From JAWKHR01 sp041394725 (GTDB taxonomy: Bacteria; Acidobacteriota; Vicinamibacteria; Vicinamibacterales; SCN-69-37): a stretch of DNA of 64,000 bases. Position numbers and translations under genes: made by a program. Shown one piece after another: positions 46,622 to 55,565 of this stretch; the stretch's first letter is position 1; every line of letters begins with the position of its first letter. The notes beneath the pieces were generated by a model. The model made no database searches. It saw only the letters and a list, made by a program, of their open reading frames with translations, and was not told the origin of the DNA. The DNA lies in contig JAWKHR010000017.1 in the NCBI GenBank assembly GCA_041394725.1, positions 1-64,000 on the forward strand, in the 5' to 3' direction.

Positions 46622-47515
46622 TCAGCCCCGCAGGTTCGCGTTGAAGAACGCCACCGTGCGCTGCCAGGCGAGCGCCGCCGACCGCTCGTCGTAGCGCGGG
46701 GTCGTGTCGTTGTTGAACCCGTGCTGGGCGCCCTCGTACATGTGCATGGTGTAGCGGATGCCGGCCGCGTCGAGCGCGGCCTGATAGGCGGGCCACGTGC
46801 CGTTGATCCGCGGATCCTCGCCGGCGTAGTGGATGAGCAGCGGCGCCTTGATGTTCGCCACGGCGTCGGCCGGCGCGGGCGACCCGTAGAACGGCACGGC
46901 GGCGCCCAGATCGGGCACGCGGCTCGCCACGAGGTTCGCGATGCCGCCGCCCCAGCAGAACCCCACCACGCCGACGCGGCCCGTGCACTCGGGGCGCCCC
47001 TTCAGGAACGCCACCGACGCGACCATGTCCTCCCGTGTCTTCGCCTGGTCGAGCTTCTGGAAGAGCTGCCGCGCCTCGTCCTCGCCTCCGGCCGGATACC
47101 CGCCGAGCGGCGCGAGCGCGTCCGGCGCGAACGTGACGAAGTTCTCGAGCGCCAGCCGCCGCGCGACGTCCTCGATGTGCGGGTTCAGCCCGCGATTCTC
47201 GTGCACGACGACGATGCCCGGGAGCCGGCCGGACGCGCCCGCGGGCCGCACGAGGTACCCGCGCGTGGTGGCGTTGCCCTGGGGCGACGGGTACGCCAGG
47301 TACTCGGCCCGGATCCTCGCGTCGCCTGGCGCCACCTGCTGCGCCTCGGCGAACTTCGGGCTGAGCATGTCGAGCAGCATGCCCGCCGTGACGCCGCCGA
47401 CGGCGTACTTCCCCGCCTTGTCGAGGAACCCGCGCCGGTCGATGTGGCCGTGCACGTAGGCGTCGAACAGGATCAGCACCTCAGGGTCGAAATCCGCCGC
47501 GGTCCTGCGTTCCAT
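46622..47515 (-). CDS. Dienelactone hydrolase family protein with Tat-like leader
   Basis: 297 residues. An N-terminal extension holds HIDRRGFLDKAGKYAVGGVT, a likely Tat signal, so it is probably exported. The alpha/beta-hydrolase core follows: GIVVVHENRGLNPHIEDVAR, catalytic Cys in VGVVGFCWGGGIANL, Asp in LIHYAGEDPRINGT and His in YEGAQHGFNNDT. The Cys-Asp-His triad is that of dienelactone hydrolases, which open enol-lactones in catechol breakdown. No ortho-cleavage genes lie nearby, so the substrate is unknown. The start overlaps the preceding amidohydrolase stop (TGATG), showing cotranscription. Confidence 0.88.
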   Translation of the reverse strand: MERRTAADFDPEVLILFDAYVHGHIDRRGFLDKAGKYAVGGVTAGMLLDMLSPKFAEAQQVAPGDARIRAEYLAYPSPQGNATTRGYLVRPAGASGRLPGIVVVHENRGLNPHIEDVARRLALENFVTFAPDALAPLGGYPAGGEDEARQLFQKLDQAKTREDMVASVAFLKGRPECTGRVGVVGFCWGGGIANLVASRVPDLGAAVPFYGSPAPADAVANIKAPLLIHYAGEDPRINGTWPAYQAALDAAGIRYTMHMYEGAQHGFNNDTTPRYDERSAALAWQRTVAFFNANLRG

Positions 47516-50500
47516 CACTCTCCTCCCCCGCGCCCGCTGCCGCCGGGCTCCACCTTCCACCACCACTGCGCGGGCAGCGGCCGGTCGCGCGGATAGATCT
47601 CGTCGAGCGTCGCCGCCTCGTAGAGCCGGCCGTTCTTCATCACGTACGAGATCGCGGTGCTGTTCTTCAGGTCGTCCAGCGGGTTCGCGTCGAGCACGAT
47701 GAGGTCGGCGAGCTTGCCGACCTCGAGCGACCCGAGGTCCTGCGCCAGGCCGATCGCGTCCGCGCCGTTGAGCGTCGCCGCCCGCAGCGCGTCGTGCGGC
47801 TTCATGCCGCCCGACGCCATCATCCAGAGCTCCCAGTGCGCGCCGATGCCCTGCACCTCGCCGTGCGATCCGAGGCCGACCCGGCCGCCCGCCTCCACCC
47901 ACTTCGTCAGTTGCTGCGCGTGCAGCGGGAAGACGTACTGATCGTCCCTGTTGTACGACGTGCTCTTCCACTTGTCGAGCTCGTCGTGCGGCGTGAAGGT
48001 ACGCAGCCGATCCAGCGCGTCCACGTTCGAGTTCGTGAGGTAGTACTGCCGGCCGCTCGGTCCGCCGTAGCTGACGATGAGCGTCGGCGTGTAGGTGATG
48101 CCGCTGACCTGGCCGAGCCGCACCACGTCGCCGAAGAACGGGCTGATCGGCAGCGAGTGCTCCAGGCCGCCGTAGCCGTCCTGCATCAGCGTGAGGTTCA
48201 TCGTGAAGTTCGACCCGCCCTCGGTCGTCGGCGTCAGGCCGAGTTCCTTCGCGGCCATGATGACCCACTGCCGCACCTTCCGGTCGCCGGCCAGGTACTG
48301 CTTGATCGTCTTCGTGTTGTAGTGGTCCGAGTAGCGCCGCAGCACGTCGCGGGCATCGTCGAGGCTGCGGATGTTGTCGGCCGCGAAGATGCCCGGGCCG
48401 GTCGAGTAGAGCCGGGGGCCGATGAGCTGGCCCACCTCCATCAGGTCCTGGTACGTCAGCGCGTCCTCGGACGACGTCTGCGGGTCGCGCTGCGTCGTCA
48501 CGCCGTAGGCGAACTGCGCCAGGAACTGCGACACCTGGCTCCGGTGCACGCCCCAGGCGACCCACGTGTGCGCGTGGATGTCCACCAGGCCGGGCATGAT
48601 GGTCTTGCCCGCCAGGTCGCGCACGACGGCGCCCGGCGGAATCGTCACGCGCCCGCGCGGGCCGATGGCCGTGATCCGGTTGTCGGTGATGACGATGTCG
48701 CCGCGCGGGATCACCTCGTCGCCGCGCATCGTGATGATCCGCGCGTTGCGCAGCGCGATCGTCCCCTGCGGTCTGTCTTTCGCGACGACGATCTCGACGT
48801 CCACGCGATGGGGCTCGACCGAGCGTCGGCGGCTTCGGCGGCGCGGCGGGCCGGGCGGCCGGCGCCTGGCCCGCCGCCGCCGGATCGCCGCCGGCGGGCG
48901 GCGGCTGGGCGGCGGCATCCGCCGCGGGCGCCGCCGCCGCACGCTCCGCCTCGGCCCGGGCGTTCGCGCGGTTTTCGGCGTCCACCTCGTCGGCCAGGGC
49001 CAGGTCGTGCAGGAAGAAGCTGCGGCCCAGCGAGTAGAACGCCGCCGTGCCGTCGCTCGTCCACCCGATGAAGTCCCCGCCCACCCGCGTCAGACGCCAC
49101 GTCGGCACCGAGGACGACGAGGCCGCGGAGATCGTCGGCGCCTCGCCGCCGACCGGCGGCACCGTGACCATGAACACGTTGCGATTCGCGCGGACCAGCG
49201 CGCGGCGGCCGTCCGGCGAGAGCAGCACCTCGTCGGGCGTCGGCGGCCGGCCCGGGCCCGTGGACGGCGCCGTGACCTTGACGATCGTCTTCACGTCCGT
49301 GCCGTCGAATCGCATCGACAGCAGCCCCTCGGATCCGGCCCAGACGTACATGCGGTCGGGATCCGGCCCGGCGTGCGGCTCGCCGCGCCCCTCCTCGGTA
49401 TCGCCGCCGCCCACCCACGTGATGCGCGTGGGCTCGCCGCCGGCCGCCGGCAGCCAGACGTACTCGAGCTCGGCGGTCGCGTCGTGGCTGCCGAAGTCCT
49501 CGAGCGTGCGCATCCGGTGCATCTTCGACCCACGCACCGCCATCAGCCGCGCGCCGTCGCGCGTGTAGGCGACGCGGTCGAAGAACGCCGACGTCGGCGT
49601 CAGCCGCTCGGGCTGGCCAGTGCCGTCCGCGCGCACCCGCCAGATGTCGCCGCCCGCGTCGTCGTTCCAGGTGACGTAGGCGATCCACTGGCCGTCGGGC
49701 GACCACACCGGGGCGTGCTCGACGTCGGTGGCGTCGGTCAGGCGGCGGACCTGGGTGATCGTGACGGCGCCCGGCTCCCGGCTTTCGGCGGCGGGCGGAT
49801 TCTGCGGGGGCTCCGGAGTGGCGTTTGCGTCGCGGGGCTCGGTGTCAGACGTCCGGTTCTCCGCGTCCGACGGCTTCTCGCGCTTCGTGCCACGGCCGGG
49901 CGGCAGGTCTGCGATATAGAGGCGGTCCAGCGCGGTGAACGCCAGGCGGCGGCCGTCAGGCGACGGGCGCGCACCCCGGATCTGCGACACGGTCAGCTGC
50001 GCGTCGTCGATCGGGTAGTCGAACTTCACGAGCGGCCCGAGGGGCTGCTCGACGTGGGCGGTGAACGGGATCTCGGTGGCCTCGCCGGAGGGCACCGCGA
50101 CCCGCCAGATCTTCCCGCCGTAGCTCGTGACGATCGCCGACGAGTCGGGCAGGAAGGCCGAGCCGGGATAGACGTCGCGATCGCGCGCGCCGCCGCCCTG
50201 GCTGTCGTCGCGCTGGACGTCCATCCGCAGCCAGCGGTCCTCGCCGGTCGCGAGATCGATCAGCTTGAACGCCTCACGCGCGTCGTACCGGGTCGCGTAG
50301 GCGAGCCAGCGGCCGTCCGGGCTGGCCACCGGCCGGAACGCGCCCTCGTGCTCGTGCGTCCGCACGTGCAGGCGGCCCGACTCCCGGTCCAGCTGGGCGA
50401 TCTGGTACGGGCCAATCGCGCGCGCCGAGCTGCGATCCGGCTCGGTGTGCGGGTCGAAGTGCGCCTGCGAGGGATCCACGCGCGCCTCGAGGCCGGACGG

Positions 50501-51145
50501 CACGTTGCCGCGCACATTCACCCAGAGGAACCGCGCGTCCGGCGACGGCGTCGGCCCCAGCATGGCGGGCGCCGCTGGCGCGCCCTCGCCGCCGCCCGTG
50601 CCCGTCATCTGCACGCCGGACCCGCCGTCCTCGTGGTAGAGCCAGAGCTGCGAGCCCTTGGCCGCAACGACGTACTCGCCGTCGGGCGTCCAGATCGGCG
50701 ACATGTAGTTCTCGCGCTCGGTCGTCGTCAGTGCGCGGGCGCCGCTGCCGTCGGCGGCCGACACCCACACGTTCTCGGATCCGTTCCGGTCGCTGATGAA
50801 CACGAGCTTCGTGCCGTCGGGCGAGAACCGCGGCTGCATGTCGTAGCCCTGGCCACTCGTGATCCGCGTCGCCTCGCCGCCGGCGATTGGCAGGGTGTAG
50901 AGATCGCCCAGCAGGTCGAAGACGAGCGTGCGGCCGTCGGGCGAGACGTCGATCGAGAGCCACGTGCCCTCCGACGTCACGAAGTCGAGCGTGCGCGTGG
51001 TAATGAGCGGCAGGCCCTTCTGCTTCGCCGCGGCGGCGGCGGCCTTGTCGTTGTCGGCGCGCGTCTGGGCGGAGGGTGCCGGCGTCAGCGTCAACGCCAG
51101 CGCCGCGGCCAGCAGGGTGATGGACGCACGGGCGGATCGGAACAT
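47515..51145 (-). pseudogene. Exported PD40-propeller amidohydrolase, frameshifted near 48825
   Basis: About 1,209 residues when repaired. A signal peptide (ASITLLAAALALTLTPAPS) precedes a long TolB-like propeller (SIDVSPDGRTLVFDLLGDLY, QPRFSPDGTKLVFISDRNG, SPIWTPDGEYVVAAKGS, APVWSPDGQWIAYVTWN). After a Pro/Ala-rich linker the frame breaks at 48820-48830: the first frame ends in PKPPTLGR, and the next frame resumes at VEPHRVDVEIVVAKD. The amidohydrolase domain then runs intact: ALRNARIITMRGDEVIPRG, zinc motif MPGLVDIHAHTWVAWG, GGRVGLGSHGEVQGIGAHWE and GSLEVGKLADLIVLDANPLD. This fusion is common in Acidobacteriota and probably hydrolyses peptides or cyclic amides. The dienelactone hydrolase gene overlaps its stop. 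Confidence 0.82.
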
Positions 51146-51222
51146 GGGACCTCGCTGGAATGTCGGAGCCCGGACAGCATGCCACAGGTCACCGTCGTCA
51201 CCCCGGCCCACGCATTCCCAGC

Positions 51223-51228
51223 TAGAAT
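51223..51228 (+). promoter_or_regulatory. -10-like TAGAAT before the TPR/VWFA operon
   Basis: TAGAAT lies about 47 bases upstream of the TTG start at 51275 and is the only AT-rich hexamer in the gap to the divergent amidohydrolase gene. It resembles the 19201 site. Confidence 0.4.
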
Positions 51229-51274
51229 GTCCCGGCCAGCTCCACCAGCCCGTCGGCGTCCGGGAGTACGTCCC

Positions 51275-52495
51275 TTGAGGTCCAGCCCTGCAGGGGTCTT
51301 CGGCCTGCTCGTGCTCATCGCCATGACATCCGGCGGTGTCCCCGCCGCCCAGGCGCCGACCGCCGGTCTCACGCAGGCCCTCGACCGGTACTTCCGCGGT
51401 GACTTCGACGCTGCGGTCGCCGACGTCACGGCCGCGCGCGACTACGACGGAGTCCTGAAGGGTCTCCGCGCGGAGGGTGAGCCGTGGACGCGCGCGGGCG
51501 GACCCGACGAGGTCGATCGCCGGACGCTCGCGGCCGCCACGTTCGCGATGGAGGTCGCGCGCGCCGCCGTCCTCACCGAGGACTGGAAGTGGCAGCAGCG
51601 GGTCGTGCTCGACGAACCGTGGGCCGTGCCCGACGCCGCCACCGGGGCCCATGTTCCCGCGGCGCGCCTGCCCGAGTCGTTCCGGGCCCCCGACAGCCTC
51701 TACTGGCGTCCCGCGCCGCTCCTGCTGGAGTGGGGCTGTGCCCTGCTGCGGGCCAGGCCGGAGCCGTCGGCCAACGAACGCCTCTGGCAGCTCGCCGCGG
51801 TTGGCGTGGCGGAGCTCGCGGGCGACTTCGAGTTCCTTCTCGGCAGCCCGTGGCAGGAACGCGGCAACGCGGGCGACGAAATCGAGCACCTCAACCACGT
51901 CATCAAGCGGTTTCCGGACGAACCGCGCTTCGCACTGGCCCAGGGCGTGGCGATGGAACTTCGTACCTGGGGCACGGGCTATCGCCGTCCCCGCTGGGCG
52001 GTCCAGAACGGCGCGCCGGCGATCGAGCGATTCGACGCGCTGCGCAAGGCCCCCGACATCGGCGCGGAGGCGTCGCTGCGCCTGGGCGTCCTGCGATTCC
52101 GGCAGGGCGGGCGAAACCTCGAGGCGGCTCTGGATCGACTCACCGACGTCGAAGCGCTGACGCGCGATCCCTATCTGCTCTATCTCGCGCGCTACGTCCG
52201 CGGCCTCGCCTTCGACGCCGCGGCGGCACCGGCCGAGGCCGAGCGCGCCTATCGCGGGGCGCTGGCGGTCGTGCCGCGCGCCCAGGCCGCGTCGATCGCG
52301 CTCGCCGCGCTGCTGTTCACGTCGAACCGGCCCACCGAGGCCGGCACCCTCGTGGACGCGACGCTCCGCATCCCGCAGCCGGCCGATCCCTGGCGCGGCT
52401 ATCAGGCCGCCGACGATCGGTTCTGGCCGGAGCTGGTGACGTCCCTGCGCGGCGCCGTCGCATCCGCGCCGGCCGGCACCGGGAGGCCTCGATGA
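51275..52495 (+). CDS. Exported TPR-like protein, first gene of the VWFA operon
   Basis: 406 residues from TTG 51275, chosen because GGGAG lies ten bases before it and the codons after it encode the signal peptide (AGVFGLLVLIAMTSGGVPAA). The mature protein is helical with TPR-like repeats: ALDRYFRGDFDAAVADVTAA, IEHLNHVIKRFPDEPRFALA, ASLRLGVLRFRQGGRNLEAA and AERAYRGALAVVPRAQAASI. Its C-terminal part (ADPWRGYQAADDRFWPELVT) is clearly homologous to the C-terminus of the next protein, so the two share a domain. The stop overlaps the next ATG (ATGA). Probably a periplasmic scaffold; no enzymatic motif. Confidence 0.78.
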   Translation: MRSSPAGVFGLLVLIAMTSGGVPAAQAPTAGLTQALDRYFRGDFDAAVADVTAARDYDGVLKGLRAEGEPWTRAGGPDEVDRRTLAAATFAMEVARAAVLTEDWKWQQRVVLDEPWAVPDAATGAHVPAARLPESFRAPDSLYWRPAPLLLEWGCALLRARPEPSANERLWQLAAVGVAELAGDFEFLLGSPWQERGNAGDEIEHLNHVIKRFPDEPRFALAQGVAMELRTWGTGYRRPRWAVQNGAPAIERFDALRKAPDIGAEASLRLGVLRFRQGGRNLEAALDRLTDVEALTRDPYLLYLARYVRGLAFDAAAAPAEAERAYRGALAVVPRAQAASIALAALLFTSNRPTEAGTLVDATLRIPQPADPWRGYQAADDRFWPELVTSLRGAVASAPAGTGRPR

Positions 52496-54558
52496 AGCCG
52501 GCCCTGCTCGTCGTCGCCGCCGCGAGTCTCGGCCTCGTCCCCTCGTTCCTGCCGGGCGACGCCAGGGTCCAGTCGCCGACCGGCCAGGTCTTCCGCGCGT
52601 CGGCCGACCTCGTGACCATCGACGTCTCCGTGCGCGCCGGCAGCGACATCGTCGGAGGACTGACCGCGAGCGACTTCGTCCTGCTCGACAACGGCGTGCC
52701 GCAGCGCGTCGAGGTCGTCGCGCAGGAAGCCGTCCCGCTCGAGGTCTCGATCCTGCTCGAGACGACGGAAGACGTGCCGGACGACCTGCCGGGACGCACG
52801 GCCGAAGCGAACGAGATCGCCGCGCTCGCCCGGCCCGCCGACCTGGTGCGGCTCGTGGGTATCAGCACGACGGTCCGTGACCTCATCCCGCTCCGGCCGC
52901 GGAGCGCGATGACGCCCTTCGGGCCGTTCGAGCCGACCGGCATCCCCGCGGCGCACGACGCCCTCGCCGCGGCGCTGATGCGCCCGGTCGGCCTGGACCG
53001 GCGCCACCTGATCATCGCGATCACCAACGGCATCGACGCGATGAGCACGCTCGATGCGGCGCGCGTCCTCGAGGTCGCGCGGCGGTCCGAAGCGACGCTG
53101 GTCGTGGCCGCCATCGATCTCGCCTTCTCGCCGGGGGGCATCTACACTGGCGGCCGCGAGCGGCTGCAGGGCCATCGCCAGGGCACGCTGCGCGTCGCCA
53201 CCCCCACCCGCTCGACCTGGCGGCCGTTCGACGAAGAGCGGTTCGACGTGCTCAGGGAAGCCTGCCAGGCGACCGGCGGCGACTTCTACCTGCCAGGCAT
53301 CTTCGACGCGCGCACGGCGACGGCCGTCTTCGAGAAGGCGTTTGCCGACTACCGGCGCAGCTACCTCCTGCGCTACACGCCGACGGGTGTCGCGCGCGAA
53401 GGCTGGCACGAGGTCTCCGTCACGGTGCCGCGCTATCCGTCGTACCGCGTGCAGGCCCGACGCGGATACGCGGTCGAGTCGGGCGGCGCCTCGGCCTCCG
53501 GTACCAGCGGCGCGGCCGCGGGCGGCGTGCCGCCCGAGGGCACGCCGGGCGCCGTGAACCGATCCGCGGCGACCTCAGGCGCGGCCGCCGCCGGCCGGAC
53601 AGCGGGACGCCTGGCGACGCTCGACGACATTGCCGACGCCTACGATCGAGGCGACTACGGTGGCGTGGCCACTCGCCTCGCCTCGGGCGGCGACCTGCCC
53701 GACCTCGCCCGCGCGCTCGTCGCCTCGCCGACGCGGTGGCCGGCCAACCCGCATCGCGAGGCGGCGTTCGTCCTCGAGCTGGCCGACGCGGCGGTCCGGT
53801 TCGGCGGGGCATCGGGTCTCGCCGCCGCGCGCGATCTGCTCACGACCTACCGTCCGCTCGTCCGACACCCCCTCGGCCCCGATGCCTTCGAGCGGTACTG
53901 GCTCTGGGGCGCGGTGGCGCTGGCCGAGGGCACGCGGCAGCCGACCTTCGCCGGCCCGACGCTCGACTACGCCCGGTCGCGCGTGCCGGACGAGCCGCGG
54001 TTCGCCCTCGCCCGCACCAGCTACAGGGACCAGCGGCTCTCGCTCGGCCTCAACGCCCAGGAAGGACGAGGCCTCTCGGCGAGCAGCCTCCGATCGGTTG
54101 AAGGCCTGCTCGCCGAGTACGACGACGCGACGCGCGTCGAGGCGGTGGCGCAGGAGGCGCGGGTTCGCAAGGCATGGCTCCTGCACCGCGTCGGACGCGA
54201 CGAAGAGGCCTTGTCGGAACTCGACGGGGCCGGACGCGGGGGTGGGAGCACGGACGACGACACGGTCGGCTTCTGGCGCGCGCTCTTCCGCGGCCGCGTG
54301 CTCGACGCGCTCGATCGGACGGCGGAGGCGGCCGAGGCCTACCGGGCCGCGCTGGCGATCACGCCGACCGCGCAGTCCGCCCGTGCCGGCCTGATGGCCG
54401 CCCTGCTTCGCTCGGGCGACCGCGCCGGCGCCGAGGCCCTGGCCGACGCGATCGAGACCGCGCCGGTCTCCGGGATCGATCCGTGGTGGCTGTACGCCAT
54501 GGGTGAAGGCCGGATGTTCCCGGAGATTCTGCGACGGCTGCGGGAGCAGACACGATGA
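52492..54558 (+). CDS. VWFA-related acidobacterial protein with C-terminal TPR-like domain
   Basis: 688 residues. After a signal peptide (MKPALLVVAAASLGLVPS) comes the acidobacterial VWFA-related domain: FRASADLVTIDVSVRAGSDI, LTASDFVLLDNGVPQRVEVV, SILLETTEDVPDD where a MIDAS DxSxS would be (here ETTED, so degenerate), and RRSYLLRYTPTGVAREGWHE with RVQARRGY. A Gly/Ala-rich linker (about residues 325-365) leads to a TPR-like C-terminal half ending SGIDPWWLYAMGEGRMFPEI, homologous to the preceding gene's product. With its MIDAS altered it may not bind metal. Overlaps with both neighbours (ATGA twice) make a tight three-gene operon. Confidence 0.85.
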   Translation: MKPALLVVAAASLGLVPSFLPGDARVQSPTGQVFRASADLVTIDVSVRAGSDIVGGLTASDFVLLDNGVPQRVEVVAQEAVPLEVSILLETTEDVPDDLPGRTAEANEIAALARPADLVRLVGISTTVRDLIPLRPRSAMTPFGPFEPTGIPAAHDALAAALMRPVGLDRRHLIIAITNGIDAMSTLDAARVLEVARRSEATLVVAAIDLAFSPGGIYTGGRERLQGHRQGTLRVATPTRSTWRPFDEERFDVLREACQATGGDFYLPGIFDARTATAVFEKAFADYRRSYLLRYTPTGVAREGWHEVSVTVPRYPSYRVQARRGYAVESGGASASGTSGAAAGGVPPEGTPGAVNRSAATSGAAAAGRTAGRLATLDDIADAYDRGDYGGVATRLASGGDLPDLARALVASPTRWPANPHREAAFVLELADAAVRFGGASGLAAARDLLTTYRPLVRHPLGPDAFERYWLWGAVALAEGTRQPTFAGPTLDYARSRVPDEPRFALARTSYRDQRLSLGLNAQEGRGLSASSLRSVEGLLAEYDDATRVEAVAQEARVRKAWLLHRVGRDEEALSELDGAGRGGGSTDDDTVGFWRALFRGRVLDALDRTAEAAEAYRAALAITPTAQSARAGLMAALLRSGDRAGAEALADAIETAPVSGIDPWWLYAMGEGRMFPEILRRLREQTR

Positions 54559-55565
54559 GGCCCGCCGCGATCCGTTCCGCGCCCGCGATCCTCCTCGCAA
54601 CGACGATCGTCACCGCTTCGGCGATCGTCATCGCAACCGCGATCGTCTCCGCGACGGCGATCGTCACCGCGGCCGCCGTCGTCCCCGCGGTCGCCTTCGG
54701 CCTGCCCGATCGAGGCCAGGCGCCACAGTCGGTGTTCCGGGCCGGCGTGGACGCGGTCGCCGTGGACGTCTCGGTCCGCGATGGCCGGCGCGCGATCGCG
54801 GGGCTCACCGCCGCGGATTTCGAGGTGCTCGACAACGGCGTGCCGCAACAGGTGACCGACGTGAGCTACGGCCGCCTGCCCGTGGACGTGACGGTGGCGC
54901 TCGACACGAGCCTCAGCGTGACCGGCGATGCGCTCACGAGGCTGCGTCGCGCGATCCTCCAGCTCATGGCCGATCTCGGGCCGGAGGACCGCCTGAAGCT
55001 CACCACATTCAACATGCGCATCACCCGCGTCGTCGGGCTCTCGAACGAGCCGGGCGCCGTGGAGGCCGCGCTGCGCGCCGTCCAGACCGGAGGCGGGTCC
55101 TCGATCTGGGACGCTGCCGGCGTCGCGCTGGTCGCGGCCGGCGCGGCCGGCACGGATCGGCGACAGCTCGTGGTGCTCTTCACCGACGGCGCCGACAGCG
55201 CCAGCACCCTCACGCCGGACGCCGTGCTCGACGTGGCGCGCCGCACCAACGCCGCGCTCACGACCGTCGTCGCCGAGGCGGTCCGCGTCCCGGATGCCCT
55301 GTTCTCGATGCGGCAGATGCTCGACGACCGCACGCGGTCGCGCATCTTCGGCCGGCTCGCCGAGGAGACCGGCGGCGCCGTGCTCACCGTGGGCGGCGAC
55401 ATGACCGGCACCTTCCGGCGGGCCCTCGAGGAGTTCCGGGCGAGCTACGTCCTGCACTTCTCGCCGGTGGGCGTGGCCCGGCCGGGCTTCCACACGCTCG
55501 AGGTTCGTGTGCCCGGCCGGCGCGGCGCCGACGTCCGCGCGCGTCGCGGTTATTTCGGCGGCTGA
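54555..55565 (+). CDS. VWFA-related acidobacterial protein with intact MIDAS
   Basis: 336 residues. The signal peptide is made of five 6-residue repeats of the type AIVTAT. The domain follows: FRAGVDAVAVDVSVRDGRRA, LTAADFEVLDNGVPQQVTDV, MIDAS motif VALDTSLSVTG (DxSxS), VVLFTDGADSASTL and the end RASYLHF-like ASYVLHFSPVGVARPGFH with VRARRGYFGG. Such proteins are numerous in Acidobacteriota and otherwise uncharacterised; metal-dependent adhesion is a guess. The ATG overlaps the preceding stop. Its own last 16 bases overlap, tail to tail, the 3' end of the convergent amidohydrolase gene, so the two transcripts are complementary at their ends. Confidence 0.87.
   Translation: MRPAAIRSAPAILLATTIVTASAIVIATAIVSATAIVTAAAVVPAVAFGLPDRGQAPQSVFRAGVDAVAVDVSVRDGRRAIAGLTAADFEVLDNGVPQQVTDVSYGRLPVDVTVALDTSLSVTGDALTRLRRAILQLMADLGPEDRLKLTTFNMRITRVVGLSNEPGAVEAALRAVQTGGGSSIWDAAGVALVAAGAAGTDRRQLVVLFTDGADSASTLTPDAVLDVARRTNAALTTVVAEAVRVPDALFSMRQMLDDRTRSRIFGRLAEETGGAVLTVGGDMTGTFRRALEEFRASYVLHFSPVGVARPGFHTLEVRVPGRRGADVRARRGYFGG
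54603..54692 (+). repeat. Five 18-bp tandem units encoding the signal peptide
   Basis: Units ACGATCGTCACCGCTTCG, GCGATCGTCATCGCAACC, GCGATCGTCTCCGCGACG, GCGATCGTCACCGCGGCC and GCCGTCGTCCCCGCGGTC encode TIVTAS, AIVIAT, AIVSAT, AIVTAA and AVVPAV. All repeats are in frame. Confidence 0.92.
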
